From Agarophyton chilense (Eukaryota > Rhodophyta > Florideophyceae > Gracilariales > Gracilariaceae): a stretch of DNA of 64,000 nt. Below the pieces are notes generated by a model, which saw only the letters and a program-made list of their open reading frames with translations, was not told the origin of the DNA and did no database searches. A program made the position numbers and the translations under genes. The stretch spans positions 1,426,001 to 1,490,000 of the forward strand of contig JARGXX010000075.1 of the NCBI GenBank assembly GCA_030374765.1, written 5' to 3'. Positions 43,480 to 54,698 of this stretch are shown here, in pieces; position 1 is the first letter of the stretch, and every line of letters starts with the position of its first letter.

Positions 43480-44655
43480 TGTAACGCAATGTGCTAGTCG
43501 GGAGACCAGCCGCGGGCGGCCAGAGCTACACACAGGCAGAGCCTGGAAAGCCGGAATTGGCTATCTGGCCCTAGAGTCCGCAACGACTCAAGAGAGACGT
43601 CGTCTCACAGGCGAGGAGTGTCTACTAGGCACAGACTCCTATCGTTTTACAAGAGCTCTTGGCGTCCGGAAGACGTGCTCGGAGTGGTGTCGATCCGACA
43701 CGAACCGAAGTGATCGGCCTGGATATACGCCGCGTATGACGAGTAGCCGGGGCGAGCCCCAGGATTGTACCAGAGCCCGGACGAGCGCCACGACCCTAAC
43801 GTCGGCAACGGCGCACCAACCACTTCACCCAACGGGTGGCGATAGCAAAGCAAGGCAAGCCCTGAGATTGTACCAGCGCTCAGACGAGAGCGTCTGCTTG
43901 GCTATGCCGACTGGCGCCACAAAAAGGTAATCACTCACACCCAACGGGTGACGATAGCAAAGCAGGGCAAGCCCTGGGATTGAACCAGCGCCCAGACGAA
44001 TGCGCCTGCCTGGCTTTACCAGCTGCACCTGGAAGTGATACTCACTTATCCATGGCTCCCGATCCACACCTCGGTATCCAACGGATACGGGTCTACAATC
44101 TGCTGGGGCAGTAGAACTGCCAGCGGTCCAATAGACCGAGCGAAAGTGCAATGCGCCACGCGGGGACCGATGGCCGTGAGGGCAAGGACTGGACGGGGAA
44201 TACTCGATAGGCTAAAACGCGAGAGGTACCTCTGCAGCAGTTGATCAGACTGCTGCCTGTCTTGTCGGCGTCGACTTGGAACGAAGGTCTGATAACCCTA
44301 TAGTCTCAAGACACGAACTAGTAGTTAGGAGGGCCCTTTCTTCAGGACTTTACTTCGGTATAGCCCCCGGCGACCCGGCGCTCAAGTACCGCCGGCCGCT
44401 TAGCAGTTAGCCATTACTATAGATTACAACTAATAAATACAATTAAAGATTACAAGGCAGCAGTGCAGAGCACTGTATGATGCCAACCACACGAACTAGC
44501 TGCCGGCCATTGCCACACGTATGACACCTAGCGCCATGCACGGTATTTCATCCTGGCAGTATGCCAGCTATTACGGTGTCGTCACTGCTTAGTGTAAGGA
44601 GGTCGGAGGAGGATGGCTACTTGTCCTAAATAAGGGCCCAGCGCGTTGCGTCACA
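43480..44655 (-). repeat. Gypsy-1 5' LTR (1176 bp)
   Basis: This has the same length and ends as 23093-24268, with about thirty substitutions by eye. A disproportionate share, about nine, falls in its first 90 bp on the plus strand. It contains the same 105-bp tandem units (from about 43830 and 43935). Confidence 0.95.
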
Positions 44656-44660
44656 AAACC

Positions 44661-45360
44661 CACGGTGGTGGTAGCACTCTGGTCGACAGAGGGGTGGATG
44701 AACTAACGTGCGACGGGCGCTCACGCAGTATGCGGTGAAGACGCACCGAAGGCGAAAAGTTCAGAGCCAAGACTTCCTCCTTGGGATTTCCCAAGAGGGT
44801 GTTTACTGGGGAGCAGTGCTCAACCTCCTAAGTAGTGTGGGGCGCAGCCCCTGACAGTGGGCGCGCGCCCGAAAAATAGACACTAAATAGCGATAGCGTA
44901 GCTAAATAAATACTGAAAACTACTAAAGAATACTAACCATTAGGTACAATCCGGGCCACGTGTGGCACGCCTCGCACTCGAGCGTCGGCATCCGTGCAGT
45001 CCACGTGTTCCACCAGTGTGCACTTCCGGTCCTAACCCGCAGTCAGCACGGAATAGCGGTATAGCTTTCCATAGCCCAGGCTAGTCGTCAAGCGAGCGAA
45101 ATCTGTAAGTCATGGGAAGAAACCTCCTTGAAGGGCATTGTCCTTCAAAGGGTAAGGATTTTCTTTTCATTGTCCGACACGCGATGGACGGAGGGGTTTT
45201 AGATTCCAAAAATGACTCTGGCTCTCAGTCTGACGATTGCCACGGGGGAATTTGAAGCCTAGCGAGGATGGCTTTGATTTCGAAGCTGCAAAAGGCGAAA
45301 AAGAAGTTTTGGGTTGCTTTTGCTACCTAACTGTTTCCCGAACAACATGTTTCTGTCGAC
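44661..45360. other. 700 bp without a recognised gene
   Basis: GC-rich at first, with short self-complementary runs near 44838-44872 (GGGGCGCAGCCCC and GGGCGCGCGCCC), then an AT-rich stretch. No ORF or transposon signature was recognised. It may be the terminal region of the DIRS-2 element that follows. Confidence 0.5.
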
Positions 45361-45378
45361 ACTCTTGAAGTAGAAGAT

Positions 45379-46123
45379 ATGCTTCGTAAAACCCTAAAGA
45401 ATAATCAGACGGTCTCTGCGTGGATTGGAGCTCGTTGCCTCACGCGTATTCGGAACCGTTTGGAAGCTGCACTGTTGGCGCGTATTATTTACTGCCTCAT
45501 CAGCTTCTTCGCCGTTAAGCGCTCCAAAAACAATTCGTTGGAGGATTTGGAAATTCTTATGTTGGTGGCGGTGACAATGGTTGATAAGAGTGGCAACTGG
45601 GAAGCGACGAGAAAACTCAAAGAAGAGCACGACAAATTGAGTAGCGAGTCAATAAATTCAAGCTTCTCAATTCGGCGAAACTTCAGAAGGAGTTTAGAAA
45701 GGATAAGAATGCCTTGCGAAAGCAAGGAGGCGAAAACGAGGCTAAATATCAAAACAACGATAACAAGAAAAACTGTTTTTTATTTCCATAGACATGCCGT
45801 ACGTGCTTTCTATATCAGTGGCGTCCGAAAATAAAGACGGGGATATAAAGAAAGAAAGCGTACAACAACGGCTAAAGTGGAGTTGCAAGAAGATAATTCA
45901 GAGCATACTTGAGGGTCGAAGTGGGCTTCATTGCTTATATGCTGGACATATCTACACCTTTCTACCGATACAAGAGAGAAACGCTGTCCAAGGCCCGGCG
46001 AGCAATAAATTGAAAGGCATCGGAGAGGACTCATTTCTGGAAAATTATTTGGTGGCGGAGGAGGCCGTAGGGGAAGTTGATTTTACGTTCGAAAACATTG
46101 CTCACATCTATTGGTCTGGTTGA
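45379..46123 (+). pseudogene. DIRS-2 Gag-like protein
   Basis: Two plus-strand frames (45379-45834 and 45794-46123) carry the homologous block VDKSGNWEATRKLKEEHDKL, matching DIRS-1 Gag, and a second block (IQERNAVQGPASNKLKGIG, then VAEEAVGEVDF) which matches GEERNAVQRVATTFLREIG of DIRS-1. The frame change near 45660-45800 inactivates it. Confidence 0.65.
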
Positions 46124-46590
46124 ATCTAGATCGAGTACCATTATCAGAAAAAGATCTGGCATCCTCGGCTGAAATTATCTCATTACTACTAGAGGATACA
46201 AATCTAATATATATGACAGAAGAAAAGATTTATAATGAGTAAGAGGTTAAGAGAACTAAAAAATCTTTTTGTGGAGTAAAGGCTGAAAATTATGGTACAC
46301 TGATTAGAAGTTCGCTGAAGTCGGGCTATTAGACCTGAGAGAAAGAAAACCGAAACTTGTGAATTTGACATTTGTGGTCCCTAAAAAGGTGGGAAAAGAA
46401 AGGATCAAAATCGACGGTCTGAATCCGAATCCTTATTTTATTGACCCACCAAAAAATGGAGCTCCCTAATCTAGGACATCTAGAGAGATTAAACGTTTCG
46501 GCTGGACAACTGTTTTACGTTGAAAAATCATACATGGATAACCAACATCATCGAATTAAAATACCGAGATGGAGGTACTTTCGATAGATG
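46124..46590 (+). pseudogene. DIRS-2 reverse transcriptase, first part
   Basis: Pieces in changing frames read DLASSAEIISLLLED, KKSFCGVKAENYGTLIR, KKVGKERIKIDGLNPN and VEKSYMDNQHHRIKIPRW. These align in order with DIRS-1 RT (SSDVLTLLPEE, KPFCGVEGGAYQRLFE, KKEKGSQRLIIDARN, KTDMDNQYHRMKMPEW). The piece ends at the solo LTR. Confidence 0.7.
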
Positions 46591-47512
46591 TGTAGAGCAA
46601 CGCCCAGTTAGGGGATACTTGAAGATGCAACTCATAGAATGAGGGTTGAACCCTCCGAGGGTAATGACTATGATCCCCTCTAAGGTGTGCTGAGGTGGCA
46701 CTGTTTTTTAGTTAGAGTTCGCCTATGAAGGGAAGATTCGGATGGCCCATGGTTGGATTGGCCCCGTGATACACGTGGCTTAATTTTGGCACCGATTTTC
46801 GGATATTTGTTAGAACGTTGGACTTTTGGGCCCTGACAGTGGGATCTCCACGTGTATGGCCCTGAGCAGGTGTGCACTACTGTAATTAGTAGAGTTAAGT
46901 TAGTGGGCCCTACTTAGGGAGACGAGATCTGACTGTCCGAAGCTCAGAGTAAACGGAAACCAAGGTTGGTCTTCGATACCTTCAGAGGTTCTTCGTCGCC
47001 ATCGTTTCGACCTTACAACCCGGAACGGGCTCTGGTTAGCAACGCCTGCGTAGGGACACGACTCCACTTGGAGAGTGCCCACGTTTGGGTTCCGTGCAAC
47101 CACCCTCTTGGGACCGCTCAGACGACCTGCGTGCACGATACCCCGTGGGGGTTCTGCTTACTTGTTGCGTGCTTTTTGTGTTTCCTTTCGAGGACAGGTT
47201 TTCGCCCCTGTATTGGGTTTCTTTTGTTGTTTCGCCCCTTTCTGGTTCTCGGGTTTGGTGGCTGTTAGTGCCCGACCCTCGCCCCGTTTTTCCTCTTCGC
47301 CAGATTTTCCCCCATTCTTTGGGATACCCATACCCATTCCCGACCCAACGGTTTCTACACTTCACCTCCGTCGGTACTGCCGGAATCCCCCGTCGGAATT
47401 ACACCCCACACTACGGGTGGAACGGAGGGCTTTGTCTCTGAGTCTGCCTCCCCCAGGGAGCAAGGCTTCGAACACCTTGAGAGCACTTCCCGTCGCCGGG
47501 TTTTGCTCCACA
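46591..47512. repeat. 922-bp solo LTR with 5-bp target duplication
   Basis: It begins TGTAGAGCAA and ends TTGCTCCACA, near-perfect inverted ends (one mismatch in ten). AGATG flanks it on both sides (46586-46590 and 47513-47517). It interrupts the DIRS-2 RT, whose homology resumes on the right. No related LTR is seen elsewhere in the window. The 47160-47440 part is pyrimidine-rich on the plus strand. Confidence 0.9.
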
Positions 47513-47517
47513 AGATG

Positions 47518-47990
47518 ACTGGGTGACAGGTTCAATATCCGTTAGGGAATACGAATTTGGAACGTACGTGGATGTTTACTTTTCCCTTGTAACGAGAAAG
47601 GAGATGTCTAAAGGAAACTCGCGCGCCGTGATAAAGAAGTCTGAGCGTATCTCATTGCTTTCGCAGACGACAAAAGTATCATGTACTGCTGAGAAAGGAA
47701 GTACTTAAGAGATTGGAACTAAAGTCGAAGAGAAAGAGATATCAATTCCTAAGCGAGAGAAAATAAGAACGCTGATAACAATGGCAGAAAACCTGCTGGA
47801 GAAAAAGATATTGAGGGTGCAAGAAGTACAAATCATAGTTGGAAAACGAGCGTTGTTTATGCTCTTTAGAAGGCCGCTTTTACTATCTTTGAGAGGATAT
47901 GTACCGCTATTTCCTCGAACAGAGATTATATTGGCAGCAATGTACTTAGACAGAAGATGCTGGAATTAATCATGAAACTGGTACCGCTGA
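47518..47990 (+). pseudogene. DIRS-2 reverse transcriptase, second part
   Basis: An ISVREYEFGTYVDVYFSLVT segment aligns with AFRYGAYVDDYFSLGT of DIRS-1. The second catalytic Asp of YVDD is Val here, so the active site is lost. A later frame, GKRALFMLFRRPLLLSLRGY, matches GKWAWFSLLQRPLFSVLSAV. Stops and shifts intervene. Confidence 0.68.
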
Positions 47991-47999
47991 TCTGGATAA

Positions 48000-48830
48000 T
48001 ATGGCTACGCCATTCAACAAGACCGTTCTCTGTGCAGAAGTAGACTTACTTGATGGAGTAGTAGTATACATCGAGTGCCAAAATATCTTTCAAATTCGTG
48101 AAGGATCAAACGGGGTTGCTTGGAGTGGAGAACGTAAGTGGAAAATTGCATTAGGACATCGATAGTTCAAAGAACAGCATATTATTTTTGGCAAGGCGAG
48201 GCAGTCATTCGTAGGCTGCGTTGGCTGCTTAGGAATCATAATAATTATCGAACACAGGTAATTATCTTTATTGACTATCGATGGGTTCTTGGAGCTTTGC
48301 TGAAGTGATGTAGCAGTAAGAGAAGCTTTCACAAGATCTGCAGACGCGTGTTCGCTTTTGTTTTCGTCGGTGATCTAACAATGGATTATTTTTATATGCC
48401 TAGTGAGCACAATTCAGCCGATGAACCATCACAGGCTTTTTTATCTATGGCTCCGGTGGATAAAAGTGGCGACGTTGCAGAGATACCGTAAGAACCTTGG
48501 TTATCTTTTGGAATGGCTGTTGCAACAACCAGCCACTCGCTGTTGATTTAAAAACGCAAAGAAAGTCGATATATTGTTTACGAGGTATTGCATCGAACTA
48601 TTTTATGTTGTTAAGCAGTGAAAAGCGGTGGTGTCGCTCGGGATAAATCAGAGTTGGAATTTTTTCTCACCGGACTCAGCGGAAAATTGGTATAAGCAAC
48701 CAGACGCATACAAGTATGGAAGGCATCGAGTCCTAACCTGTATGTCGGCCTATATCCGGAAATAGTTGTGTAAGGACTGGCCCTGGATCTTTTCAGCCAC
48801 GGCGATACAGATATTTGAAATGGATTACTG
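48000..48830. other. DIRS-2 region between RT and recombinase, no clear ORF
   Basis: By position this should hold RNase H. I see only weak fragments and many stops, and no other gene. Confidence 0.4.
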
Positions 48831-48833
48831 CTG

Positions 48834-49330
48834 TTGTCTAACGCATACCTTAGACTAGGGGATTTATTGCAGTTAAAATTATTGAATGTAGCCGTGGTAG
48901 CCATGTTGCTGCTAACCGAAAAGCGACCACAATACGGCATGCCTAACATTTCAATAGGAAAACTTGGACGCAACAAACCCGTCACGATAAGACCGCTTTA
49001 TTTGGCGGTTTTGGTTAACAAACTATTTAGAATGAGTAATTTTACTAAAGCAGGGGTGCATTTTCTGTATCAAATAGCCTGGTTTCAAGCCGGTCTGCGA
49101 AGAGAAGTCGAACGTTTAGGAGTTCTGTTGGCAGTAACTCCGCGCATGCTAAAAAACGGCGGTGCGAGTACCGATGAGCTTTATGCTTGCCCCGGCGACC
49201 AGTAAATTAAATTCCGAGGAACTTGACAAACGGAAAAAATGATAAGGGACACATTCAAACACATAAACTCTACTAAGCAGTGAACGAATTATCTCCGGCC
49301 CAACGTCAATCATTCGAAGCGTTTTACACC
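48834..49330 (+). pseudogene. DIRS-2 tyrosine recombinase
   Basis: A 123-codon frame carries NAYLRLGDLLQLKLL, then MPNISIGKLGRNKPVTIRPL. It aligns with GYLRLGNFLGLGI and MNISISKCGRNEAVTMRP of DIRS-1. VTPRMLKNGGASTDELYA corresponds to the HxxR region (VTPHMLRFGGATNNKLYG) with His changed to Arg and Arg to Lys, so the catalytic residues are lost. It is followed by stops. Confidence 0.72.
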
Positions 49331-49339
49331 AGGCATTTT

Positions 49340-50220
49340 TTCGAACGTGTCGCTACCAGATTGAGCTGCAGGTTTCGATCATCACGTGGAAAGTTAGGCT
49401 GAAATTTGTTTAAGTCAATTCATCAGAATTCTGCACCCGACTTGCAGACTTTTGACACCCGGAATCATTTTTCTGAAAGAATTTTCATTACAGAAAACTG
49501 CATTCTTGAACACCAACTTGGAGCCTGGAACCTATATCAGAAGTACGAAGTTTACTTTGGAATACAGTAATGGACCTGGTTCTTCGAATGTAAATGGGCA
49601 TTTTGTCTAGGATTGTTTTTTGGGGAGATGGTGTGAGCTGGTTGGGACTTTTTTTATTATTAAAGCGCTCGGATGCCATCGCAAGATAGGTTGGAACACT
49701 ATAGCTTCGTATTAAAAATTGAATTGTCTTTTCATTAAAAAAAGCTTTACCTTGCTAATATTTCTAAGAAAGCGAATCCTTAAAGAACGAGCGTAGGGAA
49801 CTTTCACTGTTTCGTTGAGAGAAAATAATGGTGACAGGTTTTTCAAAATGTGTATCTTGTATTTATCGATTCGGTTACAAACTCCAAGTACCTGCCCACT
49901 ATCCAGATGCAGCCCTTAATTGTTCCTGGAACAGTTTGTGTTCGATGGTAAGCATCAATCGTTAGACATTCATACCTACCAGATTGCGCATTAACTTGTG
50001 CTTTTCTTTCACTAGCGCTTTTGTAGGAACCTTAGCTGTAACTTGCGCAGTTTTGAATTACTTTAAACATATGCAGTTCTCCTGAAAAGCCTTGTGTACA
50101 AAATGATGTTATACATCAATATGTTTGATTGTTTCGTTGACGGTTTTCTCCTTGCTGAAGTTCAGCATTACCTATCTATCACCGAAAATGGTGAAAGACG
50201 TTTCTACCACGCTCTAAATC
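49340..50220. other. 880 bp without a recognised gene
   Basis: AT-rich sequence with many stops in all frames. I see no domain, repeat or RNA gene. The right end may belong to the 3' side of Copia-4. Confidence 0.5.
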
Positions 50221-50221
50221 T

Positions 50222-51560
50222 CTACAAAAATTCTTCGTAGTGATAAACCTTCGCGCACCGCAAATGGTACCAAGAAGTATTTGCTTCAAGCGTAGACTGC
50301 GAAACTAGATTATGTTTCTTTGGACGCCTTGCGCTGGGTCTCCCAAGAAACGCGAGAATGTACCCGCTGATAGACTTGCGGCGTGAAATATCACCAGTAG
50401 TATCGGAATTTGAATATCCTACCAATGCACCTCTGTGTTTTTCGTAGAAAACCTCCGCTTCGACTTTTTTCTTCAAGTACTTAAAAATATTTTTCGCCGC
50501 AATACAGTTCTCTTGACTGTATGTCTGCATAAAACTGCCCAAGTAGGAAACAAAAAGTGCAATTTTAGGTCTATATATATTGACAAAGCGCCTCAGTGAC
50601 CCAACTAGTTCTCTGTAAGGTAGGAGTTCCTCCCCTTCTGTTCTTGTCGCCGGCAAGTTAGTGTACTGCAAAGTGACGTAAATATAAGCCACATGAGACA
50701 TTTTGAAGCGCTTTTAGAACTTCAAAACTATTGGCTTGCTATGAATTCGAATCTGGTTCTTAATAGCCTGTTGTTCGACAACCGCACCAAGAAACTTCCC
50801 AGGGTTCCCAATGATTTTTATTTTACCGAATGTTTGCATTTTTTATATGATCTGCTGAATGTCAGTTATGTCTTTTCCAGTTAATACACAATCATCTACG
50901 TATATCACAACCTAAATTCTTCTCGATCGTTTGTTTTTAGAAGAGCAAAATCTGATCGCTTTTTGATCGAGTGCTTCCAATTTGGCCCACCACAGAAATG
51001 ATCTTCTTCCTCCAGGCATGTGACGCTTTTTTGTGCTTAAGATTGGCTTCAGCCATCGTAGTTGGTGATGATTTTTGACCTAGATGACACTTTTTTGGGC
51101 AGCATCATATAAAATTTAAAATTCTAGATGAACGTAAAGAGAAGAATTTTGGACATAAATCTGTATCATCAGAAGACCTTTTTCTACCTTCATGGAAAAA
51201 AGCATGTGGATGGTATCTTATTTAGCTACTGGTGTGAACAACTCGCCGTAGTCGATTCTCTGCTTTCATCACGCTATTTCATGAATATCAATCGGTTATC
51301 AATTATAGTGCACTTTGTCGGGAGTGGAACAAGTTGCCATACTTTTTATTGCTTTTTGTTGGTTTTTGTTGCCCATCTCTTTTTGCATTGATTTAAACCA
51401 GTTCTGGTCATCCAGAGCACGCATAGCCTTTTCGTCAGTGCTTTGGTCAGAAGCAGTTGAACAACTCAGTGCGCTCTGTGGTATTTTAGCAAACACAGTG
51501 TCTGACATCTATTCTCTAGTTTTAAAAAATCGTCGTAGCTATATAGGATAGTGAGTGACG
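50222..51560 (-). pseudogene. Copia-4 reverse transcriptase and RNase H remnant
   Basis: A 159-codon frame (50222-50701) has EGEELLPYRELVGSLRRFVN, then IFKYLKKKVEAEVFYEKHRG, SNSDTTGDISRRKSISGYI and SQSTLEANTSWY. This is the RT end and RNase H of the lineage of Copia-1 (the Copia-1 SDADFAGD is SNSDTTGD here, so the catalytic Asp is changed). Farther upstream, 51299-51508 gives ALDDQNWFKSMQKEM, the start of the RT half. Confidence 0.72.
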
Positions 51561-52199
51561 TTCTCAGTTTCATAAGTAAAATATTGTTCAGAATCGATGA
51601 TATTTTCTCTTATTTGCCATATTTGTACTTAGTCTTATATTCAGTGCTTCCTCTGTCTTCCGCGGTTTTCGCTACATTGGCGTTGGGAATTCCTACCTCC
51701 GACACGTTGGCATTCTTTTCCAATGGAATGTTTTGTTCAACGGCAAAGCTGCATGTAGACGATTCAAGCTCCTGGCAGTCTACCAGCTTCTTGTTACAAG
51801 CTATGACATATTAACTGAAAAATGTATCTTTTAATAAAGTGTTCTACGATGCTTCCAGTAAAAACATTCTCTGACAGGTTCTCTTGTCATAGCTCACCGG
51901 TACTTCATTCATGGAATGATCACTTTAATTTTCATTTCTTGTTGTTCTCTCCTTGAGTATTTGTACAAAATATTCTGGTTCAAATGTCCGAAGCTGTGAT
52001 ATGTACAACCCTTTGCCAGTGAATTCTTAGAGTTCAGTAACCTGCCGCTGATCGCTTCGTTTCGTATAAATTGGTTTGCTTAAATGGTTTGCAATACTTA
52101 GAGCTTCATTCAATATCTGAGTGTCGCGAGGAGTTCCACTCATTGTTATCAGCATTGTCTCCGCTTTTCCATTGAGTGCAACATCCGAAACGTTCAGCT

Positions 52200-52700
52200 T
52201 TGCCGTTTGAATCTAGAATACACGCTGGGGAAGGCTCAAGGAGAACTCATTTGTCCCGTAATCACTTCGTGAAAGTGTTTTACTCGCAAACTATTGCATT
52301 TTCGAACCTTATTCTTTTGAGCATCAATCCCGGCGGATTTTTAAAGTCACGTAGTATATTTCTGAACCCCTCCTCACGGGAGAATTTCTTTCTCAAGAAC
52401 CAACCAGAGAACAGACCGTTCTTCTTTTCATATGTAATCAAAACGTATCTTTCCAGAAATAGAGACTGTATCCTGATCGGACTCATTACATGGGAATTAA
52501 CGAGTTTCAGAATGCTCTATGTTATTCGTTTGTCAGATTTAAAGGCTGTTTGGGTGCTTTGACTGTTTTTCCTAAGGCACATGGCTCACAATGAACCGTC
52601 TTCTGGAATTCTCTCACTGATACGAGTACAATCGAGAGCATGTCTCCTTGTCATAGGATACTGGGATGGCCTAAACTGTTATTTTACGCATTCGCGAAGC
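52200..52700 (-). pseudogene. Copia-4 integrase remnant
   Basis: The frame 52280-52486 reads YVLITYEKKNGLFSGWFLRK, then GLMLKRIRFENAIVCE. This is the Copia integrase core, with the second Asp (usually RxDNGxE) replaced by FENA. Surrounding frames are broken. Confidence 0.65.
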
Positions 52701-52779
52701 TGTGATCATCTCTCAAAATCAATACCGAGTCTTAATTTACTGAATCTTGTGTTAGTAGTAAGTTATAGAGGCCTTGGTT

Positions 52780-53130
52780 GATCTCTACAGCAATCATCAA
52801 GAGTTATATATTTCTCTGTAATCCTATCAAGGAAACGCCGTTGAAACTCTCATCAGAAGTGAACAGCATAGATACACGTTGTCGTTATATGACACTTACC
52901 GTGGGAAGGTTACATACGAGATTTGGAATGAAATAAATGTTCTCAATATTTAGAGTTTCATCCGTTCTTCGCACATTCATGTTACATTTAAAGCATCCTT
53001 CTCATTAAACCGACAATTTAGACGCGTTTTCCGCCAAGAACAATTTCTTCACAGACCGCGTCAAGGAACCTTACAATTTATTAAGGTCCTTCATTATGTC
53101 GAAAGAAGAGTCAAAGTCCAGGTGCCACGT
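52780..53130 (-). pseudogene. Copia-4 protease remnant
   Basis: Translation shows a WHLDFDSSFDIMKDL segment where Copia protease has WHLDSGASxHMTxD. An IENIYFIPNLVCNLPTVSVI segment follows, matching the downstream VLYVPxLxxNLLSV region. The active-site DSG is destroyed. Confidence 0.65.
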
Positions 53131-53699
53131 ACTCTGCCGATTTCTCAGCGGCTGGTGTTCTGTAACCAAAAAATAGTCAGCAAAAATCTAATCATCTTGT
53201 TTGAAATCCAATGGTGTTTCCAAGTCTTTTTCAATGCTGTAGTTCTTGCAATAAAAGTGAAGAACGAACTTCGATTGTTCTGCTTACCACTTCAAATTGC
53301 GTTCTTCAAAGTCTTGTCTTGCTTATCGAACTCTTGAAACCCCCTACTATCGGGATGATTAAACCAACAGTTCCACTTCAAGTGCCTCTTCTTGTCATAG
53401 AAGTAAAATGTTCTGCTTTTTGTTCAAACAGTCGTTGCCTGTCCCCGGTTTGAGAGGGTGGCGAGGTAGTAGGTTTTATATATTCCGTAAACCTTGCAAA
53501 ACGAGTAGATCCCTTGTAGCCATAATCACAGGGGGCCATTACAGTGCCTACAATCACTATCTTCGCCTTTATATCGTAACACTAACCAACACAGACGAGG
53601 GACCGCAAATTCATCTCTTCTATCAACAAGCTTCTCCAAGGGAGTTGTGCCAATGCTGTTCCATCACTTTTTGAAGCACCTTCATGCGTTGAGGATCAT

Positions 53700-54698
53700 C
53701 CATAATTTTTTTGATGTTTGCTCCAAACCTTTTCTTTGAGAGCTCTCGAACCATCATTTCCAGACCTTCATTTGTCCTTCTATTGTTTGGGTTCATTCTA
53801 AATCAACATTGGCACTACGTCATCATAGCTCTTCCAGGTGATGGGAAACCTTCGTGAGAGTGGTTTCCTATGACGTAGGTAATTCTAACCGCTTGCGCGG
53901 CTTTGTGTATATTGTCCATAACAGCGAGCATCATTGCCCGATGGACTGGTCGTACGCGCAAGCTGTGCTCATGTTCGTCCAGAACTGTTAGTTAGTCTAT
54001 ATATGCTATCTGCATTATTTGTATTAAGTTAGAGAGTTTACTGTAGTATTCTACACAATATATTGGGTCGGTGATGTAGCGTTTCGGCTCAGTGAATCCT
54101 CTCTAACTGGATTTCCTGGCTCTAAGTCTTTTCCGCTTTTGCTTGCTTTTACCCTCTTCGGAAGTTGGGGCCTGTCTCCCATGATAGAATTACCCACTCC
54201 GTGTCTTGAAGAGAACTTCCACATCCGTTGGCACCCGTTATTTATAACTTATCGTATTCTCGTCCCTGTATAGGGTTGTTCTGATTTCGATTCCTTTGGC
54301 TCCCCTGCCGTACATCCCGTTCGCCCCTCTCGGTGACTTCCTTATTCTTTCCCCCACTGTCGTGGGTTATTATCCCCTGTGCACCAATACCGTTAGAAAT
54401 ATCCTTTCTCATTCACTATCCCCGCTCTTCGTACTGGTTCGCTCCTGACTTACACCTCTACTTCGTCGTGCATTCCCGGAGAGGCTCCACTGCTGTGACA
54501 CCTCGTAGAGGTGAAGATACAGAACTTCTTTGTGTCGCTTTGTTTACCGGCCTTTCACCACAAAGTGTTTTCTCGACTTGGGAAAAGCTAGCTGCATCTT
54601 TGGTTTTTTGTCTAAAAGGTAGTCTCCACATTCGTGTGTTAGTTGTCTTTTGGCTTTCCCTCCCTTTTTCGTAGTTTCATAGCCCTTCGTAGAAGTAT
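53700..54698. other. 1 kb between Copia-4 and Gypsy-2, no certain gene
   Basis: A minus-strand frame of 57 codons (53797 downward, starting MNPNNRRTNEGLEMM) is present; its product is unknown. Inverted short repeats ACTACGTCATCATAG and CTATGACGTAGGT occur near 53824 and 53869. The right part is pyrimidine-rich on the plus strand and may be the leader or LTR of Gypsy-2, for which no edges are seen. Confidence 0.4.

Larger units (their letters stand above)
23093..44655 (-). mobile_element. Gypsy-1: chromodomain Ty3/Gypsy element, interrupted by a DNA transposon
   Basis: Two 1176-bp LTRs in the same orientation bound the element, with a primer site next to the right LTR and a purine tract next to the left one, so it is read on the minus strand. 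Flanks are GAACC (23088-23092) and AAACC (44656-44660), a 5-bp target duplication with one mismatch. Inside are Gag, protease, RT, RNase H, integrase and chromodomain, plus an antisense ORF. Without the 10.6-kb DNA transposon in gag it would be about 10.9 kb. LTRs differ at about thirty positions by eye, near 2.5 percent. It carries one gag frameshift and two pol stops and is not autonomous. Confidence 0.92.
45379..49330 (+). mobile_element. DIRS-2: second, more decayed DIRS-like element
   Basis: Gag, RT and tyrosine recombinase pieces in this order on the plus strand match DIRS-1 (minus strand, 9231-13010) throughout, so both are the same family. It is heavily broken and is split by a 922-bp solo LTR at 46591-47512. 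The outer limits are not resolved. Confidence 0.75.
50222..53700 (-). mobile_element. Copia-4: strongly decayed Copia element
   Basis: On the minus strand, protease, integrase and RT/RNase H remnants follow in Copia order from about 53110 down to 50222. LTRs were not identified. Decay is heavier than in Copia-1, with short open stretches only. Confidence 0.72.

Noticed and set aside
23093-44655. The two 1176-bp repeats as independent solo LTRs
   Set aside because: Primer site and polypurine tract lie on the correct inner sides, all gag-pol parts fit between them in one orientation, and the outer flanks match at four of five bases.
47036-47518. Overlapping ORFs of 88-147 codons around 47036-47518
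   Set aside because: They lie in the pyrimidine-rich solo LTR in several frames, with low-complexity products.
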